This document shows, in pieces, positions 1-5,273 of a DNA stretch of 5,273 nucleotides. The translations under genes and the position numbers were made by a program. This DNA is from Klebsiella pneumoniae (GTDB lineage: Bacteria > Pseudomonadota > Gammaproteobacteria > Pseudomonadales > Azotimanducaceae): contig CAMDVY010000252.1 of the NCBI GenBank assembly GCA_945878745.1, positions 1 to 5,273 on the forward strand, in the 5' to 3' direction. How positions within the stretch are numbered: the first letter of the stretch is position 1; each line of letters begins with the position of its first letter. The notes under the pieces are model-generated. The model was not told the DNA's origin. It made no database searches and was given only the letters and a program-made list of their open reading frames with translations.

Positions 1-342
1 ACTCTGGGTGATCCATTGGCGGATCTGGCTTATGCCTTGAATCCATGGCCGGACCCGACCGATGCCATAACACCGACCGAGACTGCGGCATTGGGTGTGC
101 CCGGTTTTCCAAGCCGGACACAGCTTAGGGATCGATACGCAGCCCGCACCGGGCGTGACCTGTCGCGCCTTGATTACTACATTGGCTTCAACCGCTGGAA
201 GTCCGCCGCCATCATTCATGGCGTGTATTCTCGGTACATGGAAGGCAAAAAGAGCAGCGAAGGCATTGACCTGGTCGAGTTGCGCAGCCGGATCGATCAG
301 TCGCTGGCGCTTGCCGAACAAGCTGTCGCACGCTTGCGCTGA
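1..342 (+). CDS. APH-fold phosphotransferase family protein, C-terminal part (5' end outside window)
   Basis: The reading frame is open from base 1 to the TGA at 340-342, giving 113 codons with no start of its own; the TTG at 16-18 is an internal leucine. The fragment opens with TLGDPLADLAYALNPW, which resembles the segment just after the metal-binding DWE motif in aminoglycoside phosphotransferase-like proteins (PF01636, COG3173; also the N-terminal domain of ACAD10/11). Further family-like features are GFPSRTQLRDRYAARTGRDL and then LDYYIGFNRWKSAAIIHGVYSRY, the helical C-lobe of the kinase-like fold, followed by a short amphipathic tail. Members transfer phosphate from ATP to a small hydroxylated substrate. 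Several sit near acyl-CoA dehydrogenases and are thought to act on hydroxyacyl compounds, but the substrate cannot be told from this piece because the catalytic loop lies upstream of the window. Family assignment is fairly sure; function is not. Confidence 0.8.
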   Translation, partial: TLGDPLADLAYALNPWPDPTDAITPTETAALGVPGFPSRTQLRDRYAARTGRDLSRLDYYIGFNRWKSAAIIHGVYSRYMEGKKSSEGIDLVELRSRIDQSLALAEQAVARLR

Positions 343-486
343 TTGGCGCAGATCTCCCGGACCAGACCCGGCGCAGGTGCGGACCGGTCAGGATTGGGGT
401 GGCGGTGCGCAACAAAAAGGTGTGATCCAGGCTGGTAAGGGTAGTGCGCCCAGCCGTGAACAACGATACTGAAGCCCGAACGGAAC

Positions 487-490
487 AGGA
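487..490 (+). promoter_or_regulatory. Ribosome binding site of the DAACS symporter
   Basis: AGGA lies 6 bases before the ATG at 497-499, a normal Shine-Dalgarno spacing. It supports this ATG as the start; the encoded protein then begins with a short hydrophilic stretch before the first membrane helix, as usual for the family. Confidence 0.6.
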
Positions 491-496
491 TCACCC

Positions 497-1789
497 ATGA
501 ACGCAAGCAACGCCCTTACCCGCTGGATCCTCATCGCACTGGTGGTGGCGATCGCCAGTGGCCTGATCTTGCGAGCACTGTCGATCGATCCGACGACCTG
601 GATCGAGGTCTGCGGCATGGTCACCACGTTGTTCTTGCGACTCATCAAGATGGTGATCGCGCCTTTGGTGTTTGCCACGCTGGTGGTCGGCATCGCCAAG
701 ATGGGTGAGGTGGAGGCGGTCGGACGCATTGGCGTCAAGGCCATGGCCTGGTTTGTCGGTGCTTCGCTGGTGTCGTTGTCGCTGGGTTTGGTGCTGGTGA
801 ATTTCTTCGAGCCCGGCGTCAATCTGGGTATTGAATTGCCTGATGCGGGTGCGACCAGTGGCATCACAGCCACCGCGCTATCTTTCCAGGAGTTCCTGGT
901 GCATCTCGTTCCGACCAGTATCGTCGACGGTATGGCGCGTAACGAAATACTGCAGATCGTCGTTTTTTCGGTGTTCTTCGGTGTCGCCTGTGCGGCTGTC
1001 GGCAAGCCGGCAAGCGTGTTGGTGGATGCGCTGGAAGGTGTGTCGTACGTGATGCTGAAAGTCACGATGATGGTGATGTGGTTTGCGCCTTTTGCAGTTT
1101 ATGCGGCGGTCTCGTCTGCAATTGCCCGCAGTGGTATCGAGGTGATCGCGGTCTACGGCACCTTCATGGGCGAGTTCTACCTCAGCATCATCATCCTGTG
1201 GCTCGTCCTGTTCTCCGCTGCCTGGCTGGTACTCGGCAATCGCGCCGTTGGGCTGTTCCGTGCCGTTCGGGAGCCGGTACTGCTGGCCTTTGCCACGGCA
1301 TCGTCAGAAGCCGCCTATCCAAAAACACTCGCGCAACTGGAGAAATTCGGTTGCAGCAATCGGGTGACCTCGTTTGTGCTGCCGCTGGGTTATTCATTCA
1401 ACCTCGACGGCTCGATGATGTACTGCACGTTTGCGACCTTGTTCATCGCGCAGGCTTATGGCATCGAACTTTCTACCGGTCAGCAGATCACCATGCTGTT
1501 GATCCTCATGGTGACGTCAAAGGGCATGGCCGGTGTACCCAGGGCATCACTGGTGGTGATTGCGGCGACGCTGGCCCAGTTCAACATTCCTGAAGCCGGT
1601 CTGCTGCTGTTGCTTGGGGTCGATCATTTTCTCGACATGGCGCGCTCGGCGACCAACGTCATTGGCAACAGCATTGCCTCTGCCGTGGTCACCAAGTGGG
1701 AAGGCCAGCTTCGACCCGAGGATACTGAAGAGGAAGAACTGAAGGAGGCACTCACGCCGGACGTTCCGCATCATCACCAGCAGACATGA
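497..1789 (+). CDS. Dicarboxylate/amino acid:cation symporter (DAACS/SDF family, GltP/DctA-like)
   Basis: This 430-residue inner-membrane protein has the usual length of bacterial glutamate/aspartate or C4-dicarboxylate carriers (PF00375). Hydrophobic segments run through the first 250 residues. The conserved transport core follows in the expected order: the HP1 serine motif ASSEAAYP (268-275), the TM7 motif SFNLDGS (300-306), the HP2 motif TSKGMAGVP (340-348), and the TM8 substrate motif with D376, D380, R383 and N387. By alignment from memory with archaeal GltPh these match D390, D394, R397 and N401; an arginine at the R397 place is typical of carriers of acidic substrates. The residue matching the sodium ligand D405 is N391, as I recall for E. 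coli GltP and DctA, which suggests proton or altered sodium coupling. The C-terminal tail is acidic (EDTEEEELKEAL) and ends in HHHQQT. The gene stands 154 bases after the phosphotransferase gene, so it probably has its own promoter. Family is secure; glutamate versus C4-dicarboxylate is open. Confidence 0.93.
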   Translation: MNASNALTRWILIALVVAIASGLILRALSIDPTTWIEVCGMVTTLFLRLIKMVIAPLVFATLVVGIAKMGEVEAVGRIGVKAMAWFVGASLVSLSLGLVLVNFFEPGVNLGIELPDAGATSGITATALSFQEFLVHLVPTSIVDGMARNEILQIVVFSVFFGVACAAVGKPASVLVDALEGVSYVMLKVTMMVMWFAPFAVYAAVSSAIARSGIEVIAVYGTFMGEFYLSIIILWLVLFSAAWLVLGNRAVGLFRAVREPVLLAFATASSEAAYPKTLAQLEKFGCSNRVTSFVLPLGYSFNLDGSMMYCTFATLFIAQAYGIELSTGQQITMLLILMVTSKGMAGVPRASLVVIAATLAQFNIPEAGLLLLLGVDHFLDMARSATNVIGNSIASAVVTKWEGQLRPEDTEEEELKEALTPDVPHHHQQT

Positions 1790-1799
1790 CCCTGACGAT

Positions 1800-3368
1800 C
1801 TATACGTGCGAAGCTGTTTCTGCTGTACCTCTCGCGAGCTTTGCATGGCCCATGCCGTAAATGAAGTACACCACCACACCCAGCGCCAGGTAGATCAGGA
1901 AAAAATTCCGAGTGGCTTCGTGGGCCATCAGCGACAGCACGAGAAACAGACACATCAGTGCACCCAGAACAGGCGTCAGCGGATACAGCGGCACGCGGAA
2001 CGGACGGTGCAGGCGGGGTGCGCTGAATCGCAGGTAGATCACCGTCAGGCAGACCATCGCAAATGCCACCAGGGAGCCGACGTTGGTCAAGGCCGACAGT
2101 GCATCCAGTGACATGAAGCCGGCGAAAATCGCGGCGATGCCGCCAACGATGAGGGTCCCGGTCGCCGGTGTGCGGAAACGTTTGTGAATGGTGGCAAACG
2201 CCCTGGGAATCAACCCGTCGCCGGACATGGTGTAGAACACGCGAGTCTGTGCATAGAGCAGCACCAGCATCACCGATGAGAGGCCCGCGATCGCGCCGAT
2301 CTTCACCAGTACCGCAAACCAGGGCAAGCCCATCATGTTGACGGCTTTGGCAATTGGCGCGGGATCATTGAGCGCGGTGTACGGCACGACACCCACCAGT
2401 ACAGCTGCGGTCAGCACATAGAGAACAGTGCAGATGAGCAGGGAGCCAATGATGCCGATGGGCATGTCGCGTGAGGGATTGCGCGATTCTGCGCCTGCCG
2501 TCGACACCGCTTCAAAACCGATATAGGCAAAAAAGATCACGGCAGCGCCGCCGATGATGCCGCCCAGTCCAAACCGGGAGTCGTTCTGTCCAGTCAGCAC
2601 ATCACCCGCAGCCCGCACTATGTCAGCCCACAGGCCGCGTTCGGTACCAGCCGGTGGGGGCGGGATCTCGTCGGGCACCAGGGGTGTCCAGTTGGCAGGG
2701 TCTACATAAAACGCACCGATCGCGATGAATGCGATCACCACCGTCAGCTTGATCGCGACGATGATGTTGTTGACGCGTGCGGATTCAGAGATACCCACGA
2801 CCAGTAACAGGGTGACCACTCCGATCGCCAGCAGTGCAGGCAGGTTTACGAGACCCATGGCCGTGGTGCCGTCGGCGAGTGTGACCTGGACACCAGGAGC
2901 TGCGGCCAGGGTTGGTGGCACGATGATCCCGATGTCCTTGAGCAGGCTGACCATGTACCCGGACCAGCCGACCGCCACCGTCGATGCTGCGAGACCGTAT
3001 TCGAGTACCAGCAGCAGCCCCATGATCCATGCGGCGAACTCGCCGAGCGACGTATAGGTGTACGAATAAGCCGAACCGGATACTGGCAACATCGCGGCGA
3101 GTTCCGCGTAACAAAGCGCCACAAACGTACACAACAGGCCGGTGATGATGAATGACACCATGATGGCCGGACCGGCGTAATTGGCGGCCGCACTGCCGGT
3201 CAGCACAAAAATTCCGGTGCCGATGATGCAACCGATGCCCAGCGAGACGAGGTTGAGGGCAGTCAGTTCGCGTTTCAGCGTACTGTTGGCATGATCTGCC
3301 TGTACCTGCTCCACCGACTTGCGCAACCACAGCCGCTTCAGACCGGTTACTGCATGTCCTGTTGCCAT
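1800..3368 (-). CDS. APC superfamily amino acid permease (CAT/YfnA type)
   Basis: This is a polytopic inner-membrane protein of 522 residues, probably with 12 membrane helices, importing amino acids by cation symport or exchange. From the ATG start, the TM1 unwound-helix motif GIGCIIGTGIFVLTG lies at about 44-58, the TM2-3 segment ALCYAELAAMLPVSGSAYSY at about 84-103, the TM6 motif FFAYIGFEAVSTAGAE at about 279-294 followed by SRNPSRDMPIGI, and NVGSLVAF near 429-436. These match the cationic amino acid transporter subfamily (bacterial YfnA, Geobacillus ApcT). It is longer than the roughly 460 residues of YfnA, with extended loops near residues 145-175 and 223-265, the latter proline-rich (EIPPPPAG). 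A GTG start at 3374 is possible in frame, but the ATG at 3366-3368 is preferred because GGGGAG sits 5 bases before it and overlaps the GTG. The stop lies 10 bases from the stop of the convergent symporter gene. Substrate is undetermined. Confidence 0.92.
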   Translation of the reverse strand: MATGHAVTGLKRLWLRKSVEQVQADHANSTLKRELTALNLVSLGIGCIIGTGIFVLTGSAAANYAGPAIMVSFIITGLLCTFVALCYAELAAMLPVSGSAYSYTYTSLGEFAAWIMGLLLVLEYGLAASTVAVGWSGYMVSLLKDIGIIVPPTLAAAPGVQVTLADGTTAMGLVNLPALLAIGVVTLLLVVGISESARVNNIIVAIKLTVVIAFIAIGAFYVDPANWTPLVPDEIPPPPAGTERGLWADIVRAAGDVLTGQNDSRFGLGGIIGGAAVIFFAYIGFEAVSTAGAESRNPSRDMPIGIIGSLLICTVLYVLTAAVLVGVVPYTALNDPAPIAKAVNMMGLPWFAVLVKIGAIAGLSSVMLVLLYAQTRVFYTMSGDGLIPRAFATIHKRFRTPATGTLIVGGIAAIFAGFMSLDALSALTNVGSLVAFAMVCLTVIYLRFSAPRLHRPFRVPLYPLTPVLGALMCLFLVLSLMAHEATRNFFLIYLALGVVVYFIYGMGHAKLARGTAETASHV

Positions 3369-3373
3369 CGCCA

Positions 3374-3379
3374 CTCCCC
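3374..3379 (-). promoter_or_regulatory. Ribosome binding site deciding the permease start
   Basis: Read on the minus strand, GGGGAG is followed by TGGCG and then ATG at 3368, an ideal 5-base spacing. The alternative in-frame GTG at 3374 begins inside this motif, so it would have no usable Shine-Dalgarno sequence at proper distance. This favours a protein two residues shorter than the longest frame. Confidence 0.65.
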
Positions 3380-3390
3380 AGTGAATGAAT

Positions 3391-3428
3391 CATGCAAGTG
3401 GACGTGAAGCGTGCGGCACATGCAAGTG
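3391..3428. repeat. Direct repeat CATGCAAGTG, two copies upstream of the permease
   Basis: The ten bases CATGCAAGTG occur exactly at 3391-3400 and 3419-3428, 28 bases from start to start. They lie 22 to 60 bases upstream of the permease ATG on the minus strand, where a promoter or regulator site would be expected. The repeat is seen directly; a role as operator half-sites is inference. No convincing -35/-10 pair could be placed around it. Confidence 0.4.
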
Positions 3429-3537
3429 TTGCCGGTATTCCGGGTTCTGACCGCAGGCGCAGAGCACCGAACGATTGCTGAGTTCTGGCTGGCGGTGGGC
3501 TCGATACCGCTCACCGGTCGCCGCAGGTCACGTCAGT

Positions 3538-3553
3538 ATCCGGGCATCCGGGC
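3538..3553. repeat. Short tandem repeat, 2 x ATCCGGGC
   Basis: The eight bases ATCCGGGC occur twice head to tail (3538-3545 and 3546-3553) in the intergenic region, about 60 bases before the AI-2E family gene. They could be a duplication slip or a weak binding site; nothing else supports a function. Confidence 0.3.
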
Positions 3554-3602
3554 ACCAGCAGGAACGTGAGTTGCCTTATCATCCCCTGCTTCCCCACGGC
3601 CT

Positions 3603-3606
3603 GGAG
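3603..3606 (+). promoter_or_regulatory. Ribosome binding site deciding the AI-2E family gene start
   Basis: GGAG stands 6 bases before the ATG at 3613-3615. The reading frame is open upstream to a TTG at 3475, but that 46-codon extension is hydrophilic, rich in Arg, Ser and His, has no family likeness and no comparable ribosome binding site. The start at 3613 is therefore preferred. Confidence 0.7.
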
Positions 3607-3612
3607 ATATCG

Positions 3613-4749
3613 ATGAGCGGCTTTCTGCAAGATCCGTCGGTCCACCCCTCAGGGAACGATGCACTACCGTACCTCCTCATCGTGGTCTCACTGGCGTTCG
3701 GCTGGATCCTGTTGCCCTTTTACGGGACCCTGTTGTGGGGTGTGGTGATTGCACTGTTGTTCTCGCCTGTGCAGCAATGGCTGGTGTCTCGCCTGAAGTT
3801 CGGCCGGTCATTAACGGCGGCACTGACCCTCCTCATTGCCTTCGTCATGGTCATCCTGCCATTTTCCCTGTTGAGTGCCGCGCTGGCTCGGGAGGCCATC
3901 CAGGTCTACGAGCGATTGCAAAGCGGTGAATGGCAACCGGTCTCGATTCTGCGCAGTGCGTTCGAACAGCTTCCTGCCTGGATCCTGGTCTTGCTGGATC
4001 GCTTCGGGATTGGCGAATTCAATGAGTTGCAGGACCGAGTCACCACCACATTGGCACAGACCAGCCGGGTCATCGCCACTCGGGTACTCAGCGTTGGGCA
4101 GAACAGTTTCGAGTTCATACTCAGTTTTTTCATGACGATGTACATCGCCTTCTTCCTGATTCGCGACGGTAGCCGATTGGTCAGCGACATCCGGCGTGCG
4201 ATCCCCCTGGAGCCGGTTCACAAGAAGGAGTTACTGGCCAAGTTTGCGACCGTCATCCGGGCGACGGTCAAAGGCAACCTGCTGGTGGCCGCCATACAAG
4301 GTGCCCTGGGCGGGATCGCCTTCTGGGTGCTCGATGTCAGCGCAGTCATGCTGTGGGCCATGCTGATGGCCTTTCTGTCCCTGTTGCCTGCTGTCGGTGC
4401 GGCGCTGGTGTGGCTCCCGGTTGCCCTGTTCTTCATCTTCAATGGCGAGATCCTGAGCGGGATTGGGTTGATTGCCTGGGGAGTTCTTGTCATTGGCATG
4501 GCCGACAATCTGCTGCGTCCGATCCTGGTTGGCAAAGACACGGGCATGCCGGACTACGTGGTGATGGTCAGTACCCTCGGCGGCATGGCGGCCATCGGCA
4601 TCAACGGCTTTGTGGTCGGTCCGGCGATTGCGGCCATCTTCATCGCGGTGTGGCACATCTACGTGGTGACACGTGCCGACAACGTGACATCGGATTCAAC
4701 ACCGGATACAACGCCGGATTCAACGCCCGATTCAACGCCGTTGCCATGA
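3613..4749 (+). CDS. AI-2E family transporter (PerM/YdiK/TqsA-like membrane protein)
   Basis: The 378-residue product fits the AI-2E transporter family (PF01594, formerly UPF0118), trimer- to pentamer-forming inner-membrane proteins of about 350 residues; named members include TqsA (autoinducer-2 export) and PerM, and some relatives are sodium/proton antiporters. Visible features are two N-terminal helices (about 18-52), a helix at 67-90, a long soluble stretch (about 91-165), the family-typical FFLIRDG turn (180-186), a C-terminal bundle with LLPAVGAALVWLP (257-269), and the conserved segment from DNLLRPILVG (298-307) to FVVGPAIAAIF (333-343). Residues 361-376 form four DSTP-like repeats, an unusual hydrophilic tail. 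The start is set by GGAG 6 bases upstream. The TGA stop lies inside the first REP-like unit of the downstream cluster. Transported substrate is unknown; calling it an autoinducer exporter would go beyond the sequence. Confidence 0.92.
   Translation: MSGFLQDPSVHPSGNDALPYLLIVVSLAFGWILLPFYGTLLWGVVIALLFSPVQQWLVSRLKFGRSLTAALTLLIAFVMVILPFSLLSAALAREAIQVYERLQSGEWQPVSILRSAFEQLPAWILVLLDRFGIGEFNELQDRVTTTLAQTSRVIATRVLSVGQNSFEFILSFFMTMYIAFFLIRDGSRLVSDIRRAIPLEPVHKKELLAKFATVIRATVKGNLLVAAIQGALGGIAFWVLDVSAVMLWAMLMAFLSLLPAVGAALVWLPVALFFIFNGEILSGIGLIAWGVLVIGMADNLLRPILVGKDTGMPDYVVMVSTLGGMAAIGINGFVVGPAIAAIFIAVWHIYVVTRADNVTSDSTPDTTPDSTPDSTPLP
4693..4740 (+). repeat. Four 12-base tandem units coding for the (D[ST]TP)4 tail
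   Basis: Units of twelve bases close to GATTCAACGCCG repeat four times (4693, 4705, 4717, 4729), differing by one to three bases. They encode DSTP DTTP DSTP DSTP just before the final Leu-Pro of the AI-2E family protein. The unit length keeps the frame, so copy number may vary by slippage without breaking the gene. This is seen directly. Confidence 0.85.
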
Positions 4750-4767
4750 TCAGGAGCAGCTCTCACA
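4747..4767 (-). repeat. REP-like unit 1 (decayed, minus orientation)
   Basis: Read on the minus strand from 4767, this begins TGTGAGAGC and continues into CTCCTGATC, matching unit 2 (4790-4815) except for the left stem, where GATC has become TGC with one base lost. The hairpin can therefore no longer form well. Its tail end overlaps the TGA stop of the AI-2E family gene at 4747-4749. Confidence 0.65.
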
Positions 4768-4810
4768 AACTCGCTACACCATCGCACCCTGTGAGAGCGA
4801 TCTCCTGATC
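4748..4810. terminator. Long imperfect inverted repeat, possible bidirectional terminator
   Basis: Bases 4748-4767 pair with 4790-4810 (an 18-base-pair stem as 9 plus 9, broken by a small internal bulge) around a 22-base loop. It starts at the stop codon of the AI-2E family gene and faces convergent motB, so it could stop or stabilise transcripts. There is no U-tract, so it is not a classic intrinsic terminator. The inverted repeat arises from two oppositely oriented REP-like units. Confidence 0.5.
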
Positions 4811-4815
4811 GCGAT
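4790..4815 (+). repeat. REP-like unit 2 (plus orientation)
   Basis: The unit has the head TGTGAGAG followed by a perfect hairpin: GCGATC, loop TCCT, GATCGC (4797-4812). It matches unit 3 at 21 of 26 positions, and all five differences are transitions. Its head has GTGA in place of the GTAG of unit 3. Confidence 0.75.
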
Positions 4816-4832
4816 TGTTGGCATCATCGAAG

Positions 4833-4858
4833 ATCGCGGTCAGGAGACCGTTCCTACA
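4833..4858 (-). repeat. REP-like unit 3 (minus orientation, GTAG head)
   Basis: Read on the minus strand from 4858 it starts TGTAGGAACGG and contains the hairpin CGGTC, loop TCCT, GACCG (4837-4850), ending CGCGAT. This layout, a GTAG head then a short GC-rich hairpin, is that of REP elements in Pseudomonas, Stenotrophomonas and relatives, which are thought to be moved by RAYT transposases. The TAG in the head (4854-4856) serves as the stop codon of motB. Confidence 0.8.
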
Positions 4859-5273
4859 GACCCACCAGATCCTCCTCACTGAATTCGCTGACCACGTCGC
4901 CGGCAGCGCCGAGGTGGTCGTTATCAATGCTGATGTCGGTGGTGATCGGGTCCTCGGCCTCGCTGTCAGGTCCGATTTGCGCGCCACTGCCCAACTCGTC
5001 CATCACCTGATCATGTGATCGGCTGACCAGACTGGTCCCGCGCAAGGCATCTTCGATTTCTTTCTTCAGCACCAGGATGACAATGCGCCGGTTCGAGGCG
5101 TCTGCCGGTTTGTCCGGCAGGCGCGGCACCGAGTCACTCATCCCCTGCACGGTCAGGATCTTGGCGTCGGGGTACTTGCCTTCGAGTAAGGCGCGCCGAG
5201 CGCTGTTGGCGCGATCGGCGGAGAGTTCCCAGTTGGTATAGCTCGCGCCACGGCTGTACTGCACTGCGTCGGT
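4854..5273 (-). CDS. motB: Flagellar motor stator protein MotB, C-terminal part (5' end outside window)
   Basis: The frame is open from the right edge to the TAG at 4854-4856, 139 codons; the GTG at 5264 is an internal valine, not a start. It begins at the TD of the OmpA-family GHTD motif, then shows SYTNWELSADRANSARRALL and later DASNRRIVILVLKKE. These closely resemble MotB of E. coli (NWELSADRAN and NRRI motifs) within the OmpA-like peptidoglycan-binding domain (PF00691), whose Asp and Arg hold the peptide stem. MotB, with MotA, forms the ion-conducting stator and anchors it to the cell wall in the periplasm. The N-terminal membrane helix with the proton-carrying Asp is outside the window. 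After the domain comes a tail of about 60 residues, strongly acidic (DSEAEDP, EFSEEDL), less conserved in the family. The last codons and stop lie in REP-like unit 3. motA would be expected just upstream, beyond the right edge. Confidence 0.93.
   Translation of the reverse strand, partial: TDAVQYSRGASYTNWELSADRANSARRALLEGKYPDAKILTVQGMSDSVPRLPDKPADASNRRIVILVLKKEIEDALRGTSLVSRSHDQVMDELGSGAQIGPDSEAEDPITTDISIDNDHLGAAGDVVSEFSEEDLVGL

Noticed and set aside
442..470. Possible promoter for the symporter, with GATACT as -10 box at 465-470
   Set aside because: The box is a fair match alone, but no -35 box sits at 16-18 bases upstream, so I cannot support a promoter call.
343..496. Small gene or RNA in the gap before the symporter
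   Set aside because: The frames here are short or continue into flanking genes, no ribosome binding site fits, and no strong hairpin is visible.
388..1065. Open frame of 225 codons on the minus strand opposite the symporter
   Set aside because: It lies mostly opposite the well-supported symporter gene, its product is low-complexity Thr/Ser/Ala-rich with no recognisable family, and it looks like an antisense shadow of high-GC coding DNA.
2785..3393. Open frame of 202 codons on the minus strand in another frame of the permease
   Set aside because: The product is rich in Arg, Gly and His with no membrane segments or motifs, while the overlapping permease frame is unmistakable.
3577..3582. TATCAT as a -10 box for the AI-2E family gene
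   Set aside because: It matches five of six consensus bases and lies 30 bases before the ATG, but the sequence 17 bases upstream does not resemble a -35 box.
3475..3612. Upstream extension of the AI-2E family protein from a TTG codon
   Set aside because: The 46 added residues are not family-like and lack a ribosome binding site, whereas the ATG at 3613 has GGAG at 6 bases.
4693..4860. CRISPR array, suggested by repeated units near 4700-4860
   Set aside because: The 12-base units are coding and directly abutting, and the REP-like units alternate in orientation with spacers of different length; neither is the repeat-spacer pattern of CRISPR.
4815..5018. Plus-strand open frame of 67 codons across the REP cluster and motB end
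   Set aside because: It lies opposite conserved MotB coding sequence and has no ribosome binding site or recognisable product.

Overview
The window reads as ordinary chromosomal DNA from a moderately GC-rich, motile, Gram-negative proteobacterium, most likely a gammaproteobacterium. Three things point there. The right end carries a MotB fragment with the enterobacterial-type NWELSADRAN signature. The REP elements are of the GTAG-headed type known from Pseudomonas, Stenotrophomonas and related gammaproteobacteria. The transporters are of common proteobacterial families. This placement is inference; there is no rRNA or tRNA gene to fix it.

Layout from left to right. Bases 1-342 (+) are the last 113 codons of an APH-fold phosphotransferase family protein. 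A 154-base gap without a convincing gene or promoter follows. Bases 497-1789 (+) encode a glutamate/C4-dicarboxylate:cation symporter of the DAACS (SDF) family. It converges, with only 10 bases between the stop codons, on an APC-superfamily amino acid permease of the CAT/YfnA type (1800-3368, -). A divergent region (3369-3612) separates the permease from an AI-2E/PerM family membrane protein (3613-4749, +), whose C-terminus is a four-unit DSTP tandem repeat. The right end is the C-terminal 139 codons of motB (4854-5273, -), which converges on the AI-2E family gene.

The 104-base gap between the AI-2E family gene and motB is the most interesting part. It is filled by three related REP-like units in alternating orientation (-, +, -), forming a BIME. 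Two units retain a hairpin, and these two differ by a compensatory A-T/G-C pair in the stem. The outer units reach into the genes: the GTAG head of the rightmost unit supplies the TAG stop codon of motB, and the leftmost, decayed unit overlaps the TGA stop of the AI-2E family gene.

The genes do not form one pathway. Three are integral membrane proteins; two of these are probable amino acid or organic acid importers lying tail to tail, which may reflect related substrates but are not an operon. I found no mobile gene cluster, defence system, CRISPR array or RNA gene, and no sign of a wholly new system beyond the REP cluster.
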